Part shown: piece after piece, positions 1 to 7,800 of the stretch
How the letters are laid out: each line of letters opens with the position of its first letter
Position numbering within the stretch: position 1 is the first letter of the stretch
NCBI GenBank assembly: GCA_020053615.1
Contig: JAGVMW010000075.1
Span: 1 to 11,157 of the forward strand
Length of the DNA: 11,157 bases
Direction: 5' to 3'
Source of the DNA: an archaeon
GTDB lineage: Archaea > Nanobdellota > Nanobdellia > Woesearchaeales > GW2011-AR9
The notes under the pieces: model-generated
Databases searched by the model: none
What the model was told of the DNA's origin: nothing
What the model saw: only the letters and a program-made list of their open reading frames with translations
Position numbers and translations under genes: made by a program

Positions 1-66
1 GGAGACCGCAGTCGACTTTACTCTGTCGCTCTCTATGTAATAATCGAACGGATTTCGACTGTATGA
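1..66 (+). CDS. possible 3' end of an upstream gene (partial)
   Basis: Frame 1 is open from the window edge to a TGA at 64-66 and would encode a 21-residue tail ending in LYSVALYVIIERISTV. The mix of hydrophobic and charged residues is plausible for a protein C-terminus, and the stretch is more GC-rich than the flanking intergenic DNA. Only 21 codons are visible, so chance openness cannot be excluded. Frame 3 is also open, to a TGA near 103, and would be an alternative. The segment also holds an inverted repeat (CAGTCGA at 9-15, TCGACTG at 55-61), which would fit a structured RNA equally well. I do not recognise a family. Confidence 0.25.
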   Translation, partial: GDRSRLYSVALYVIIERISTV

Positions 67-93
67 TGCTCATCACGCTTCAGATTACTGAAG
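64..93. repeat. two small adjacent palindromes, possible transcript-end hairpin
   Basis: TGATG at 64-68 and CATCA at 71-75 form a short palindrome. CTTCAG at 78-83 and CTGAAG at 88-93 form a six-base-pair hairpin with an ATTA loop. They lie directly after the possible stop at 64-66. No T-run follows, so this is not a clear terminator. It may be part of a small structured RNA covering 1-93, but I cannot name one. Confidence 0.3.
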
Positions 94-138
94 TATTACG
101 GTGAAAAATATGGCTAAAATTTACGTTTTCCCTACCAA

Positions 139-153
139 AAATTATTAAATTAA
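139..153 (+). promoter_or_regulatory. TATA-like element ahead of the coiled-coil gene
   Basis: AAATTATTAAATTAAG is an AT-rich TATA-like stretch centred about 25 bases before the ATG at 171. That spacing would place transcription start at or next to the ATG, giving a leaderless mRNA. This agrees with the absence of any GAGG-type ribosome binding site before the start. The region is AT-rich throughout, so the assignment is tentative. Confidence 0.35.
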
Positions 154-170
154 GTCCAATAATTAAGACT

Positions 171-1427
171 ATGCTAAAATTCCTGTCAAAATTGTTCAAA
201 ACACCAGAAGAGCCACTAACCGAACTGAACCTCTCTACTTTTCCCGCTTGGTTCGAGAAAGAGGTAGCCCAGTCAAGTTTTTCCAATTATGTTCCACTCT
301 ATTTCCAGCGACTAGCCGAACTCAAGGAAGAACTGCAGGATAAAGCAAGAATATTGCAAGAAACTGAAATTCCTGAAGAACATCAGAAAGGAACCACACC
401 CCGAGTAAAAACCATCGTCTTGGGAAATAAGCAGCATTATGTACAAGCAGTAGAGCATTTTTCGGAAAGAATATCTCTCCCTGCTAATCTTCATCCTAAA
501 ATTATAACTGAACTTCAGCAAGTACAGCAGTTCAACCAAAACTTAAACCAAAGATTGGACGATTTTTCCCGTATAAGCGAAAAAAGCTACCATGCCGCTA
601 AGCATCTGTTCTACGACGAAGTGGATGAAATTGCTAAAGTATTCAAAGCCATCAATGATGTATTACTAAAATGCGGACAGAGAGCCCAAGAGCTAGTTAT
701 CATGATTGAAATTGAGCAGAATTTTATAAAGTTGAGGCAGGAAACACACCACAAAGAAAACCTACTTCCAGAAATCCAGATTAAGCAGGAGACAATTAAA
801 AAACTTACTTCTCAATATCAAGAATTGCAAGAAGACGAACGCAGAATATTAAACAGCACTGAATATCATAATTATTTAAAACTCAAAGAAGAAGAAAAAG
901 AACAAGCAGTTCAGCTCAAACAAGTAAATGACAAAGTATATTCTTTTTTATCTAAGCTTAACAAACCATTACGAAAATACCAGTATGACACCAAAGATAA
1001 AATTATTGAAGCATATCTGACCGATTGTGTCCAGGCATTCTGGAATGATGAAAAGCTAAAAATAATCCCAATATTAGATGCATTGAAAGAATCATTACAA
1101 TTAAATAAAATAAGCTTTGAAGAAAAGTCGCAAAAGAGTTACTTGGAGCAAATTGAAGCTAAAGAAGAACTGCAAGAGTTCAAAGAGCAGAGAAAAGAAC
1201 TGCAATCACAGCTTCAAAAAATAGCGCAGAAGTTATCGGCTAATTCTGCACTTTTAGAATTGGAACAGAACCAAGCTAAGCAAAAGCAAGTAGAACAAGA
1301 CATCGCCCAGAGTAAAACTGAACTATTAGAACTTCAGCAGAAATTAGAAAAAGTAAGCTTAGTTGTACTTAAAGATGAGATTTCAAAATCAGTAAATAAA
1401 ATATTTAATAAGAAAATTACACTTTAA
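171..1427 (+). CDS. coiled-coil protein of unknown function
   Basis: A 418-residue soluble protein rich in Glu, Gln, Lys and Leu, with no membrane span or signal peptide. Residues 1-12 (MLKFLSKLFKTP) could form a short amphipathic helix. Long helical, heptad-like stretches run at about 185-270 and 325-400, so a coiled-coil rod is likely. Between them, about 275-320 (LNKPLRKYQ and the following segment) looks like a small globular helical block. From memory this block resembles part of uncharacterised coiled-coil proteins of DPANN archaea; I could not verify this. No catalytic motif, nucleotide-binding loop or zinc site is visible. The ATG at 171 is the first start in the frame and sits a leaderless distance from a TATA-like element. 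The gene converges on its right neighbour and their coding ends overlap by 11 bases. A structural or scaffold role is the most that can be inferred. Confidence 0.85.
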   Translation: MLKFLSKLFKTPEEPLTELNLSTFPAWFEKEVAQSSFSNYVPLYFQRLAELKEELQDKARILQETEIPEEHQKGTTPRVKTIVLGNKQHYVQAVEHFSERISLPANLHPKIITELQQVQQFNQNLNQRLDDFSRISEKSYHAAKHLFYDEVDEIAKVFKAINDVLLKCGQRAQELVIMIEIEQNFIKLRQETHHKENLLPEIQIKQETIKKLTSQYQELQEDERRILNSTEYHNYLKLKEEEKEQAVQLKQVNDKVYSFLSKLNKPLRKYQYDTKDKIIEAYLTDCVQAFWNDEKLKIIPILDALKESLQLNKISFEEKSQKSYLEQIEAKEELQEFKEQRKELQSQLQKIAQKLSANSALLELEQNQAKQKQVEQDIAQSKTELLELQQKLEKVSLVVLKDEISKSVNKIFNKKITL

Positions 1428-2139
1428 GTTTGATCTTATAATCTTTAATTACTTTTCCATCTACAGTAATCTTTCTTACTATCTCCCCTTCACGCTTGGC
1501 CAGTTTCCTAGCTAAGGCTGCATCTTTCTCCAGCAATTTCTCGTCAATATCAATTTTATTAACCAAGTAAGTATTGTTAATTATAATTTCATTAAACTCT
1601 TTTACTTCCACGTCAAACAAGTAATCCGCTTTGAATACAGAAGATAACTCCGAGGATATAATCAAATTAACAAAATTATCGGTAGGACTACCTAGCTTAG
1701 GTGTACTTTGTTTTTTAACTTTTAACTTGCCCCTATTAAACGCTACATTGAACAATAAATATTCTCCAAATAATTCTTCCACTAGTTTTCGATACGAATC
1801 AGCAGAAAGCTTGGTTGTAAATGTATACTTTTTACCGGATTTACCAAAACGGCTTTTATCTTCAAATTCAATCTTATACTTTCCCAAAACCCCCGAAAGA
1901 TCTCTTACACTTTCAATTACGCCATCCAATTCTACTTCTCCTTTAACATTCTCCGTTAGAAATCGATGTAGAAAATTAAGATATTCAAATCCAGTGCTTA
2001 CTTTAAGTTCTCCTTTTTTTTGTTTTACTACGAACGGTTCTTTCACAAATTCGCCCAAGCTGTATCGGACAAAAGCATTATGTACATCTTCCGTAATTTC
2101 ATTGTTCACTATTTTCTGGATAAAGTTAGTATTTGTCAT
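1417..2139 (-). CDS. conserved-looking hypothetical protein, 240 residues
   Basis: I do not recognise this protein. It is soluble, lacks Cys, is rich in Lys, Val, Glu and Phe, and has no signal peptide or membrane span. The N-terminus (about 1-35) looks helical. Residues 35-215 alternate hydrophobic and charged residues in a way that suggests a mostly beta fold with some helices (for example the SYRKLVEELF segment near 115-125). Residues 200-220 are a charged helix (KLLEKDAALARKLAKREGE), and the last 20 residues look like a beta hairpin. A GAGGTG ribosome binding site five bases before the ATG fixes the start. The gene is divergent from the methyltransferase gene and overlaps the end of the coiled-coil gene, so the two convergent transcripts must share a 3' zone. 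Confidence 0.82.
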   Translation of the reverse strand: MTNTNFIQKIVNNEITEDVHNAFVRYSLGEFVKEPFVVKQKKGELKVSTGFEYLNFLHRFLTENVKGEVELDGVIESVRDLSGVLGKYKIEFEDKSRFGKSGKKYTFTTKLSADSYRKLVEELFGEYLLFNVAFNRGKLKVKKQSTPKLGSPTDNFVNLIISSELSSVFKADYLFDVEVKEFNEIIINNTYLVNKIDIDEKLLEKDAALARKLAKREGEIVRKITVDGKVIKDYKIKLKV

Positions 2140-2144
2140 GGTAG

Positions 2145-2150
2145 CACCTC
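2145..2150 (-). promoter_or_regulatory. ribosome binding site (GAGGTG)
   Basis: On the minus strand GAGGTG precedes the ATG at 2139 by five bases. It is a strong match to the anti-Shine-Dalgarno end of 16S rRNA and decides the start of the 240-residue protein. Confidence 0.8.
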
Positions 2151-2264
2151 TAAATTAAATTTAAATCAAGATGAAGCTAGAACAAGAGTAGGTGCATATA
2201 AAGGTTTTGTTTTAGTATTTCGTATCACCAATAACTTTTAATAGCTGCCTCTAATAAATCATCC
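2151..2264. promoter_or_regulatory. divergent promoter region
   Basis: This gap separates two divergent genes and must hold both promoters. GCATATAAAGG around 2194-2204 reads as a TATA box on the plus strand (about 60 bases before the ATG at 2265). On the minus strand the same bases read CCTTTATATGC, about 60 bases before the ATG at 2139. A second AT-rich stretch (TTTAAATTTA, about 2154-2163) lies closer to the minus-strand gene. No ribosome binding site is visible before 2265. No RNA gene is seen here. Confidence 0.5.
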
Positions 2265-3260
2265 ATGCTAACCAGAACTTCACTTCCTCGAGCAGTACAA
2301 CTCTACTTATCCAGTTTAACCCTGTATGGACTAGGAATACTGCTTTTTCGCAATTTTTCTTATTATCAACGAACACTTAACGCACAAACCCAAAACACTT
2401 TGTTCTACTTATTTATAGGTTATGCCTTGCTTGCGCCGGTACTTTACCTCTTTTTTGTCAAAGAATATTCCGAAAACAAACCTTATTTAGTATTTCGAGC
2501 TATACTTAGAAATATCGTCTCATTATTTCACAAGTCAGAAACAAATTATAACGAAAAATATACTTTAGAACATACTGAAAAAGTAGCTTTTCTATTCATT
2601 TTGGTAAAATTATTTTTCCTGCCCACCATGATTAATTTTTTCTACAACAATTGGGGTGGATTAGAGCCTGCTTTTACTGGAGATTGGAGCAGCATCAATT
2701 GGTATCCTTTTCTACTCACATTATTATTTACAATAGATACATTAATCTTTGCCGTTGGTTATACTTTTGAATCCACTAAACTTAAAAACAAAGTTAAATC
2801 AGTTGAACCCACTTTTTTTGGCTGGTTTGTAGCTATTATCTGCTATCCACCATTTAATTCCATGGTGGGAGGTTTAGTTCCCTGGGGAGCCAATGATTAC
2901 GCTAATTTCTGGAACCCCACCCTGACTATTGTTTTTAGGATAATTGTTATTCTTCTGCTCCTAATTTACACTTGGGCTTCTTTATCGTTAGGATTAAAAT
3001 CGTCTAATTTAACCAATCGAGGCATCGTAACTAAATTTCCATATTCCATTGTCCGTCACCCTGCTTACATCAGCAAGAACTTAATTTGGTGGGTTACTCT
3101 GCTACCGGTAATGAACCTTACTTTTTTCTTAGGAATGCTATTCTGGACTATCATCTATTTCTTTCGAGCACTTACCGAAGAGAAACATTTACGCCAAGAT
3201 CCAGATTACGTAAGTTACTGCGAGAAAGTTAAGTATAGATTTGTGCCGAGAGTGTATTGA
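2265..3260 (+). CDS. integral-membrane methyltransferase, ICMT/phospholipid methyltransferase superfamily
   Basis: A 331-residue polytopic membrane protein with about seven hydrophobic segments, near residues 13-29, 45-65, 107-127, 146-166, 184-205, 220-244 and 273-300. The C-terminal third carries the superfamily signature: RHPAY at 264-268, WW at 275-276, TEEKHL at 304-309 and YVSYCEKVKYRFVP at 315-328. In isoprenylcysteine carboxyl methyltransferase and its bacterial and archaeal relatives, these residues bind S-adenosylmethionine at the membrane face. The N-terminal 220 residues, with five spans, are longer than in the minimal family members of about 200 residues. The substrate is unknown: a lipid, quinone or thiol are as likely as a prenylated protein. 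No ribosome binding site precedes the ATG, so the exact start is less certain than the frame. A MITE-like insertion begins just after the stop. Confidence 0.85.
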   Translation: MLTRTSLPRAVQLYLSSLTLYGLGILLFRNFSYYQRTLNAQTQNTLFYLFIGYALLAPVLYLFFVKEYSENKPYLVFRAILRNIVSLFHKSETNYNEKYTLEHTEKVAFLFILVKLFFLPTMINFFYNNWGGLEPAFTGDWSSINWYPFLLTLLFTIDTLIFAVGYTFESTKLKNKVKSVEPTFFGWFVAIICYPPFNSMVGGLVPWGANDYANFWNPTLTIVFRIIVILLLLIYTWASLSLGLKSSNLTNRGIVTKFPYSIVRHPAYISKNLIWWVTLLPVMNLTFFLGMLFWTIIYFFRALTEEKHLRQDPDYVSYCEKVKYRFVPRVY

Positions 3261-3262
3261 TA

Positions 3263-3411
3263 GAAATATAGTATTTGTTTAGCATCATCAGGTTGAAATT
3301 CTTTCTATTAGACTTTGCAAGAGTAGCAGGGGGACTTGCCCCATACGGGGATGCTACTCTAACGAGGCTTTTTTCTGGAATTTCAAAGATGCTAAACAAA
3401 TACGAAATATA
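3263..3411. mobile_element. MITE-like element of 133 bp with 8-bp target-site duplication
   Basis: The element proper spans 3271-3403. Its ends are a perfect 16-bp inverted repeat: GTATTTGTTTAGCATC at 3271-3286 and its complement at 3388-3403. Directly outside both ends is the same 8-base sequence GAAATATA (3263-3270 and 3404-3411), in direct orientation, as expected from transposase-made target duplication. There is no room for a transposase, so the element would be non-autonomous and need one in trans. No complete insertion sequence is in this window, so I do not assign a family; 8-bp duplications occur in several (for example IS1, IS6, IS256, ISL3 and IS1595). It sits two bases after a stop codon, a harmless site, and upstream of metK. 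Confidence 0.75.
3271..3403. repeat. nested inverted repeats able to fold into one long hairpin
   Basis: Inside the 16-bp terminal repeats are two further perfect inverted repeats: TTGAAATTC (3293-3301) with GAATTTCAA (3378-3386), and AGAGTAGCA (3320-3328) with TGCTACTCT (3352-3360). All three nest, so either DNA strand or a transcript could form a long stem broken by a 6/1 bulge and an 18/17 internal loop. The tip holds G5 (3329-3333), C4 (3339-3342) and G4 (3347-3350). The C4 run can pair with either G run but not both, so the tip has two alternative hairpins. Confidence 0.7.
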
Positions 3412-3431
3412 TCGATTGAATTAATGATGTT

Positions 3432-3496
3432 CTTAATATCAATATTACAGTTCCATTAAACTTAATATCAATATTACAGTTCCATTAAACTTAATA
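3432..3496. repeat. 29-bp tandem repeat, 2.2 copies
   Basis: A 29-base unit beginning CTTAATATCAAT and ending CCATTAAA occurs at 3432-3460 and identically at 3461-3489. The first seven bases recur at 3490-3496. There is no spacer between copies. It lies between the MITE-like element and the metK promoter, about 25 bases before the proposed TATA box. It could be a recent slippage duplication or a repeated regulator-binding site. Confidence 0.9.
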
Positions 3497-3520
3497 AGCA
3501 AAATGCATCATAAATTATTC

Positions 3521-3530
3521 ATTTAAAAAC
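3521..3530 (+). promoter_or_regulatory. probable metK TATA box
   Basis: ATTTAAAAAC resembles an archaeal TATA element. It lies about 57 bases before the metK ATG, which would give a leader of roughly 30-35 bases. The whole intergenic stretch is AT-rich, so other placements are possible. Confidence 0.45.
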
Positions 3531-3570
3531 ACTTAAGAATACTTAACTAACGTTAAAAAAGAGGTTAAAA

Positions 3571-3575
3571 AGAGG
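3571..3575 (+). promoter_or_regulatory. metK ribosome binding site (AGAGG)
   Basis: AGAGG lies seven bases before the ATG at 3583 and supports that start. An almost identical AAAAAGAGG sits ten bases further upstream (GAGG at 3561-3564), so the site is duplicated; the nearer copy has the right spacing. Confidence 0.6.
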
Positions 3576-3582
3576 CTGAAAC

Positions 3583-4746
3583 ATGGAAAAGAAGTTTTTA
3601 TTTACATCCGAGAGTGTAACTGAAGGTCACCCCGATAAAATTTGTGACCAAATATCTGATGCTATACTCGATGCTATTATCAAAGATGACCCTAATGCTC
3701 GAGTAGCCGTAGAATGCTTAACTAAAACCGGTTTTGTAGTAGTTGCTGGAGAAGTTACTACCAATACTTATGTTGACGTACAAAAGATTGCCCGCGAGAC
3801 CATTCTAGCTATTGGATACGATAAACCAGAATATGGATTTGAAGGCTCAACCTGCGGGGTTCTAGCAGCAATTTCAGGACAATCGCCGGATATCGCTCAG
3901 GGAGTTAACGAAGGAGAAGGGTTGTACAAAGAACAAGGTGCAGGAGATCAAGGCTTAATGTTTGGCTACGCTACTAATGAAACTCCAGAATATATGCCGC
4001 TACCAATTGTCTTAGCTCATAAATTAACTAAAAGATTATCTGAAGCGAGAAAACGAGGAGAATTATGGTACTTAAGACCGGACGGAAAATCTCAGGTTAC
4101 AGTAGAATACGAAAACAATAAACCCAAACGAGTAGACGCAGTAGTTATTTCTACCCAGCATTCTCCAGACATTGATTTAGAGCATATTCGTAAAGATATG
4201 ATTGAAAAAATCATCAAGCCGGTGTGTTATGAATATGTCGATGATAAAACTAAATATTTTGTAAATCCTACGGGAAGATTTGTTATCGGAGGCCCTGTTG
4301 GCGACGCTGGTGTTACCGGAAGAAAAATCATTGCCGATACTTACGGAGGTATGGGAAGACATGGAGGAGGAGCTTTCTCGGGCAAAGATCCAAGTAAAGT
4401 CGACCGCTCTGCCGCTTATATGTGCCGTTACATTGCTAAAAACGTGGTTGCAGCAGGATTAGCCGATCGATGTGAAGTTCAAGTAGCTTATGCTATTGGT
4501 GTAGCCCAGCCAGTATCAGTTTTAGTAGAATCTTTTGGTACGGCTAAAATTCCTGAAGAGAAAATCTCTGAATTGGTTAAAAAACATTTCAACTTAACTC
4601 CTAAAGGAATAATTGACACATTAAATTTACGTCGGCCAATTTACAGAAAAACTGCTGCTTACGGTCATTTTGGAAGAAACGATCCTGATTTCACTTGGGA
4701 GAAGACGGATAAGGTAGATGTGCTAAAGAAGGAAGCAGGTCTATGA
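3583..4746 (+). CDS. metK: S-adenosylmethionine synthetase (methionine adenosyltransferase), bacterial type
   Basis: MetK makes S-adenosylmethionine from methionine and ATP, releasing phosphate and pyrophosphate, in the cytosol. The 387-residue product is full length for the bacterial family and aligns end to end with the E. coli enzyme as I remember it. Visible signatures are TSESVTEGHPDKI at 8-20 (ATP-site His16 and Asp18), SGQSPDIAQGV at 98-108 (the mobile active-site loop), GAGDQGLMFGYA at 119-130, DAGVTGRK at 241-248 and GGGAFSGKDPSKVDRSAAY at 261-279. Counterparts of the E. coli catalytic Lys and Arg residues are present (Lys169, Arg247, Lys248, Lys268, Lys272). Nothing suggests loss of function. 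Most archaea carry a very divergent archaeal MAT instead, so a bacterial-type gene suggests old lateral transfer if the host is an archaeon. It has its own promoter region and ends facing the giant surface-protein gene. Confidence 0.97.
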   Translation: MEKKFLFTSESVTEGHPDKICDQISDAILDAIIKDDPNARVAVECLTKTGFVVVAGEVTTNTYVDVQKIARETILAIGYDKPEYGFEGSTCGVLAAISGQSPDIAQGVNEGEGLYKEQGAGDQGLMFGYATNETPEYMPLPIVLAHKLTKRLSEARKRGELWYLRPDGKSQVTVEYENNKPKRVDAVVISTQHSPDIDLEHIRKDMIEKIIKPVCYEYVDDKTKYFVNPTGRFVIGGPVGDAGVTGRKIIADTYGGMGRHGGGAFSGKDPSKVDRSAAYMCRYIAKNVVAAGLADRCEVQVAYAIGVAQPVSVLVESFGTAKIPEEKISELVKKHFNLTPKGIIDTLNLRRPIYRKTAAYGHFGRNDPDFTWEKTDKVDVLKKEAGL

Positions 4747-4785
4747 GAGAAGCAGGATTGTAAATTGGTTGTAAAAAACTAGAAC

Positions 4786-4809
4786 AAAAAAAACAATAAA
4801 AAAACAAAA
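4786..4809 (-). terminator. oligo-T terminator for the giant surface-protein gene
   Basis: Read on the minus strand, just after the TAA at 4814-4816, there are runs of T4, T7 and T8 separated by single G or ATTG interruptions. This is a strong hairpin-free, T-rich terminator. Together with the plus-strand runs it forms a compact bidirectional termination zone between metK and the giant gene. Confidence 0.6.
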
Positions 4810-4831
4810 TTTTTTATCTTTCTCCTTTTTT
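4810..4831 (+). terminator. oligo-T terminator for metK
   Basis: Two T6 runs (4810-4815 and 4826-4831) lie about 65-85 bases after the metK stop, on the plus strand, without a hairpin. Archaeal RNA polymerase typically ends at such runs. They overlap the last codons of the opposing gene. Confidence 0.5.
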
Positions 4832-7800
4832 GTGTTCTTGGAAGCGCTGGCTAACAAATATAATTAACCATATTAAAAATAACACAATTACTGCTGTTAC
4901 TCCTCCCCATATCCATTCATTCTCCAGCAAGGATTTTTTCCCTGTTGATAAAGATGGAGCTATTTCTCCAAGTACAGGAACAAGTTCAGACACTTCACCT
5001 TTTGTTTCTTCTCCAGGAACAGACGTTTCTGTTTCAGCTGGTACCTTTACTTTTTCAGGTGCTACTTTTTTTACAATTACTTGTTCATTGATGCTTTTAA
5101 TTGTCAAACTGGTTTTCTTCCCAGTGGAATTTATGAATTTAACAGTAACGCTTACATCATAGTAATCATCACCAGTAACTTCAAACTTTTTCACTTCACC
5201 TACCAGTAAAGTAGCCTGTTGAGGAATACTACTTACATTAACTTTCACAGAAGTAGAAGTAACATCTACTACGCTAAGATAATGCTCTTCATTTGCTACT
5301 GTAAACCTAGCTCTATCACCTGCTTCAAAAGTACTGGTATAACCTAAACTGAACTGAGCTGGAGTTAAGACGTAAGTAGTTCCACTAGATCCACCACCTC
5401 CACCACCGCCCCCTCCACCACCACCAGAACTGCTGGAAGACGAGCTGCTGGATGAACTAGAGCTGGTACTCTCAGCATAGGTAGAGAACTCACAGAAAGG
5501 AACTTCCCATACACAATTAGTGCTGTCCAACAAGATTGCGCTGGAAGTCTTGTCTACGCAGTTTGCTCCGCTATCATCGCAGTGGTAAAGTGCATTACAA
5601 GTTCCAGTGTAAGGTATTTTTACTCTACACACTTCCGGATGCAAGTTGTTAACTATCTTGTCTCTGGTATCTGAAGTAAGCCCGACATAATTCTCGTCAT
5701 CTCCAATAATAGAGCCTGCTGTACTCACGGTTCTAACTTTGTCATTTAATCCGCTCTTAGTAAGCGAAGCATTCAGGAATTCAATGTAATTAGTTCCGCC
5801 ATCAACAGTCAGTTTAATATTGACTTTCCTGCCCGAAGTGTAATTTGTCTTCATTCCGGCATTTGGACCGCATACTTCTCCTTGCACATGCTCGTAAGTG
5901 CCGTCACGATTTAGGTCGTAACTTACATCCCATCCAGTAGGCGTTTTAATCCTAGTAACAAAGTTGCAGAATCCACATTTGTTTGCTGATGCGGGAGTCT
6001 TAAAGCTCGAGCATCTACTTACGGAGCACTTGCCAACAGTATCACATACTTTTAGTTTATAATAGTATGTAACTCCATTTGCCAATGGATAATTCAACGA
6101 GATGTTGCTGGTATTAGAGCCATCATTATAGATTGAAGCGTAATGCCACAGCTTGTAATTCCTTACTTTTGTGTTTAATATTCCACTGTCATAGATTGTG
6201 TCAGTTTGATTCAGACATTGTGAATCTGCGCCATACAATTCTAACGTACCATTAGTAGGCTTGTCGGTATCGTACATTATTAATGCAGCGTCAGGATATT
6301 CTTCAATCTTTACTCCGGTTACCAACGGTGTTTTAGTATCAACATATCCTACAGCATTAACTCCCAAACCAATGCATATATCAGCATACTGGCACGCCCA
6401 ATCATCACAATCAGTATCATCATTACCATCATCATCTATGTCGTTGTAACAATCTTCGCCCTGGACGTACCCGTTCTTTAAGATGTCTTCAAATTTAGCT
6501 GAATTTGCACCATAAGAGAACGCATCAGCTATCTCAAAGTCAACCGATCCCGGTGTCGTCCATCCTGGTCCGGCACTATCTGTTGGAGAAGTGACATTTC
6601 CAGTATTTCCAATGGTCGATACTGCCACCCGCATATCTTGAGTAGAATCATACAAACTAGGGAACCTATCCAAATCAGCTTTATTCACTGCTAACATCGG
6701 TCCGCCAATTTCTGAACACATCTTTTTCTTCCAAGCACTTAATTTGATGTCAGTAGCTTTCCATTCTGAGTTGTCACACTTGTAAGCATTGTATGTTTCT
6801 ATGGCGCTACCTAAGGTTGAATTCCAAACCGAGGAATATCTAAATCTGAACTCGTAACCTACTGCGGAAGTATTGTAAGCTAAAGCACAGCCACCGGTAG
6901 TAGAGCCATCAGTGTCCAGATAAACCGCAAAAGTTACGGTATCAGTTCCTGAACCAGTTCTTTCTTGTCCGAAAGTAGTTCCACTGATACCCGCCATCGG
7001 TCCCATTGGTCCGCCAGCTCCATGATCTTCAACCATGCCCATCACAAAAGAGGAAAGAGTTTCTCCATTGCAACTAGATGCATTGCTGAAATCTACTACT
7101 CCCAAGCCAAATCCATAGGATTCTCCCATGTCTTTCATTCCAAATCCGCAGATGTCTACACTAGCCTGCATTCCACTTTCTCCACAACTATCCATTCCTA
7201 AAGGGGTAGGAGCGCCTGATTCCATACCTTCAAACATCTGAGTCATACCCGCAGGGTTGCACCATCCGGAAGTCCATCTACATTTTCCTGAAAGAGCTCC
7301 TGCAGTACAATCATTAGACGTTTCCTGAGAGAAACATTTTGGCTCGCAACTATTCCAAGAAGTGTTAGTGCAGTAAGTGCTGGCAACGCAGGCAGTCATA
7401 TTATTCTGTAAAGTTTGATTCATCCAGCATTGGTCCATAAAGTTTGTACACATGCTTCCCCATTCATCCGACTTCCACCAGCATCCTCCAGTACTGCAGT
7501 CGCTAGAATTTGTAAAGCGCCAGCAATCAGTGCCAAAGTTGGGCTCGCATTTTGCTTCAAACGCAGTCGTCCATCCGCAGCTGATATTTATAGCTGAACT
7601 ATTAGTACAAAGAGCTTCGTTTCCATCATATCTGTAGCAGTCGCCGCCCATAGAGCCGCCACCACCAGCCCCAGCAAAGTTAGCCGCTGCTGAGAATCCG
7701 CCGCTTTTAGGATCACACCAGCCGGGATTTTTCCAACGGCATCCAGCATTAATTCCAGTAGCATTAGTGCATCCGGTTTGATCTAAGTTCCAACATCCCG

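Noticed and set aside
1..93. tRNA or C/D-box guide RNA
   Set aside because: TGATGA-like and CTGA-like words occur, but the spacing does not fit a C/D RNA, and no cloverleaf or complete T-arm can be drawn.
1631..2158. 175-codon plus-strand frame opposite the 240-residue protein gene
   Set aside because: It is antisense to a gene with a clear ribosome binding site, and its Ser/Leu/Pro/Asn-rich composition is typical of a shadow frame.
3271..3403. SAM riboswitch ahead of metK
   Set aside because: The structure lies about 180 bases before the ATG, shows no SAM-I or SMK-box core sequence, and has direct flanking repeats that point to transposition.
3271..3403. Integron attC site
   Set aside because: The ends lack the GTTRRRY/RYYYAAC core sites, and attC sites are not flanked by an 8-bp direct duplication.
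3432..3496. CRISPR repeats
   Set aside because: The 29-base units abut with no spacers, there are only two copies, and no cas gene is present.
4848..4862. Second copy of the element end (CTAACAAATATAA)
   Set aside because: It matches only part of the 16-bp end with mismatches and lies in the codons for the C-terminal membrane anchor of the giant protein, with no partner end or duplication.
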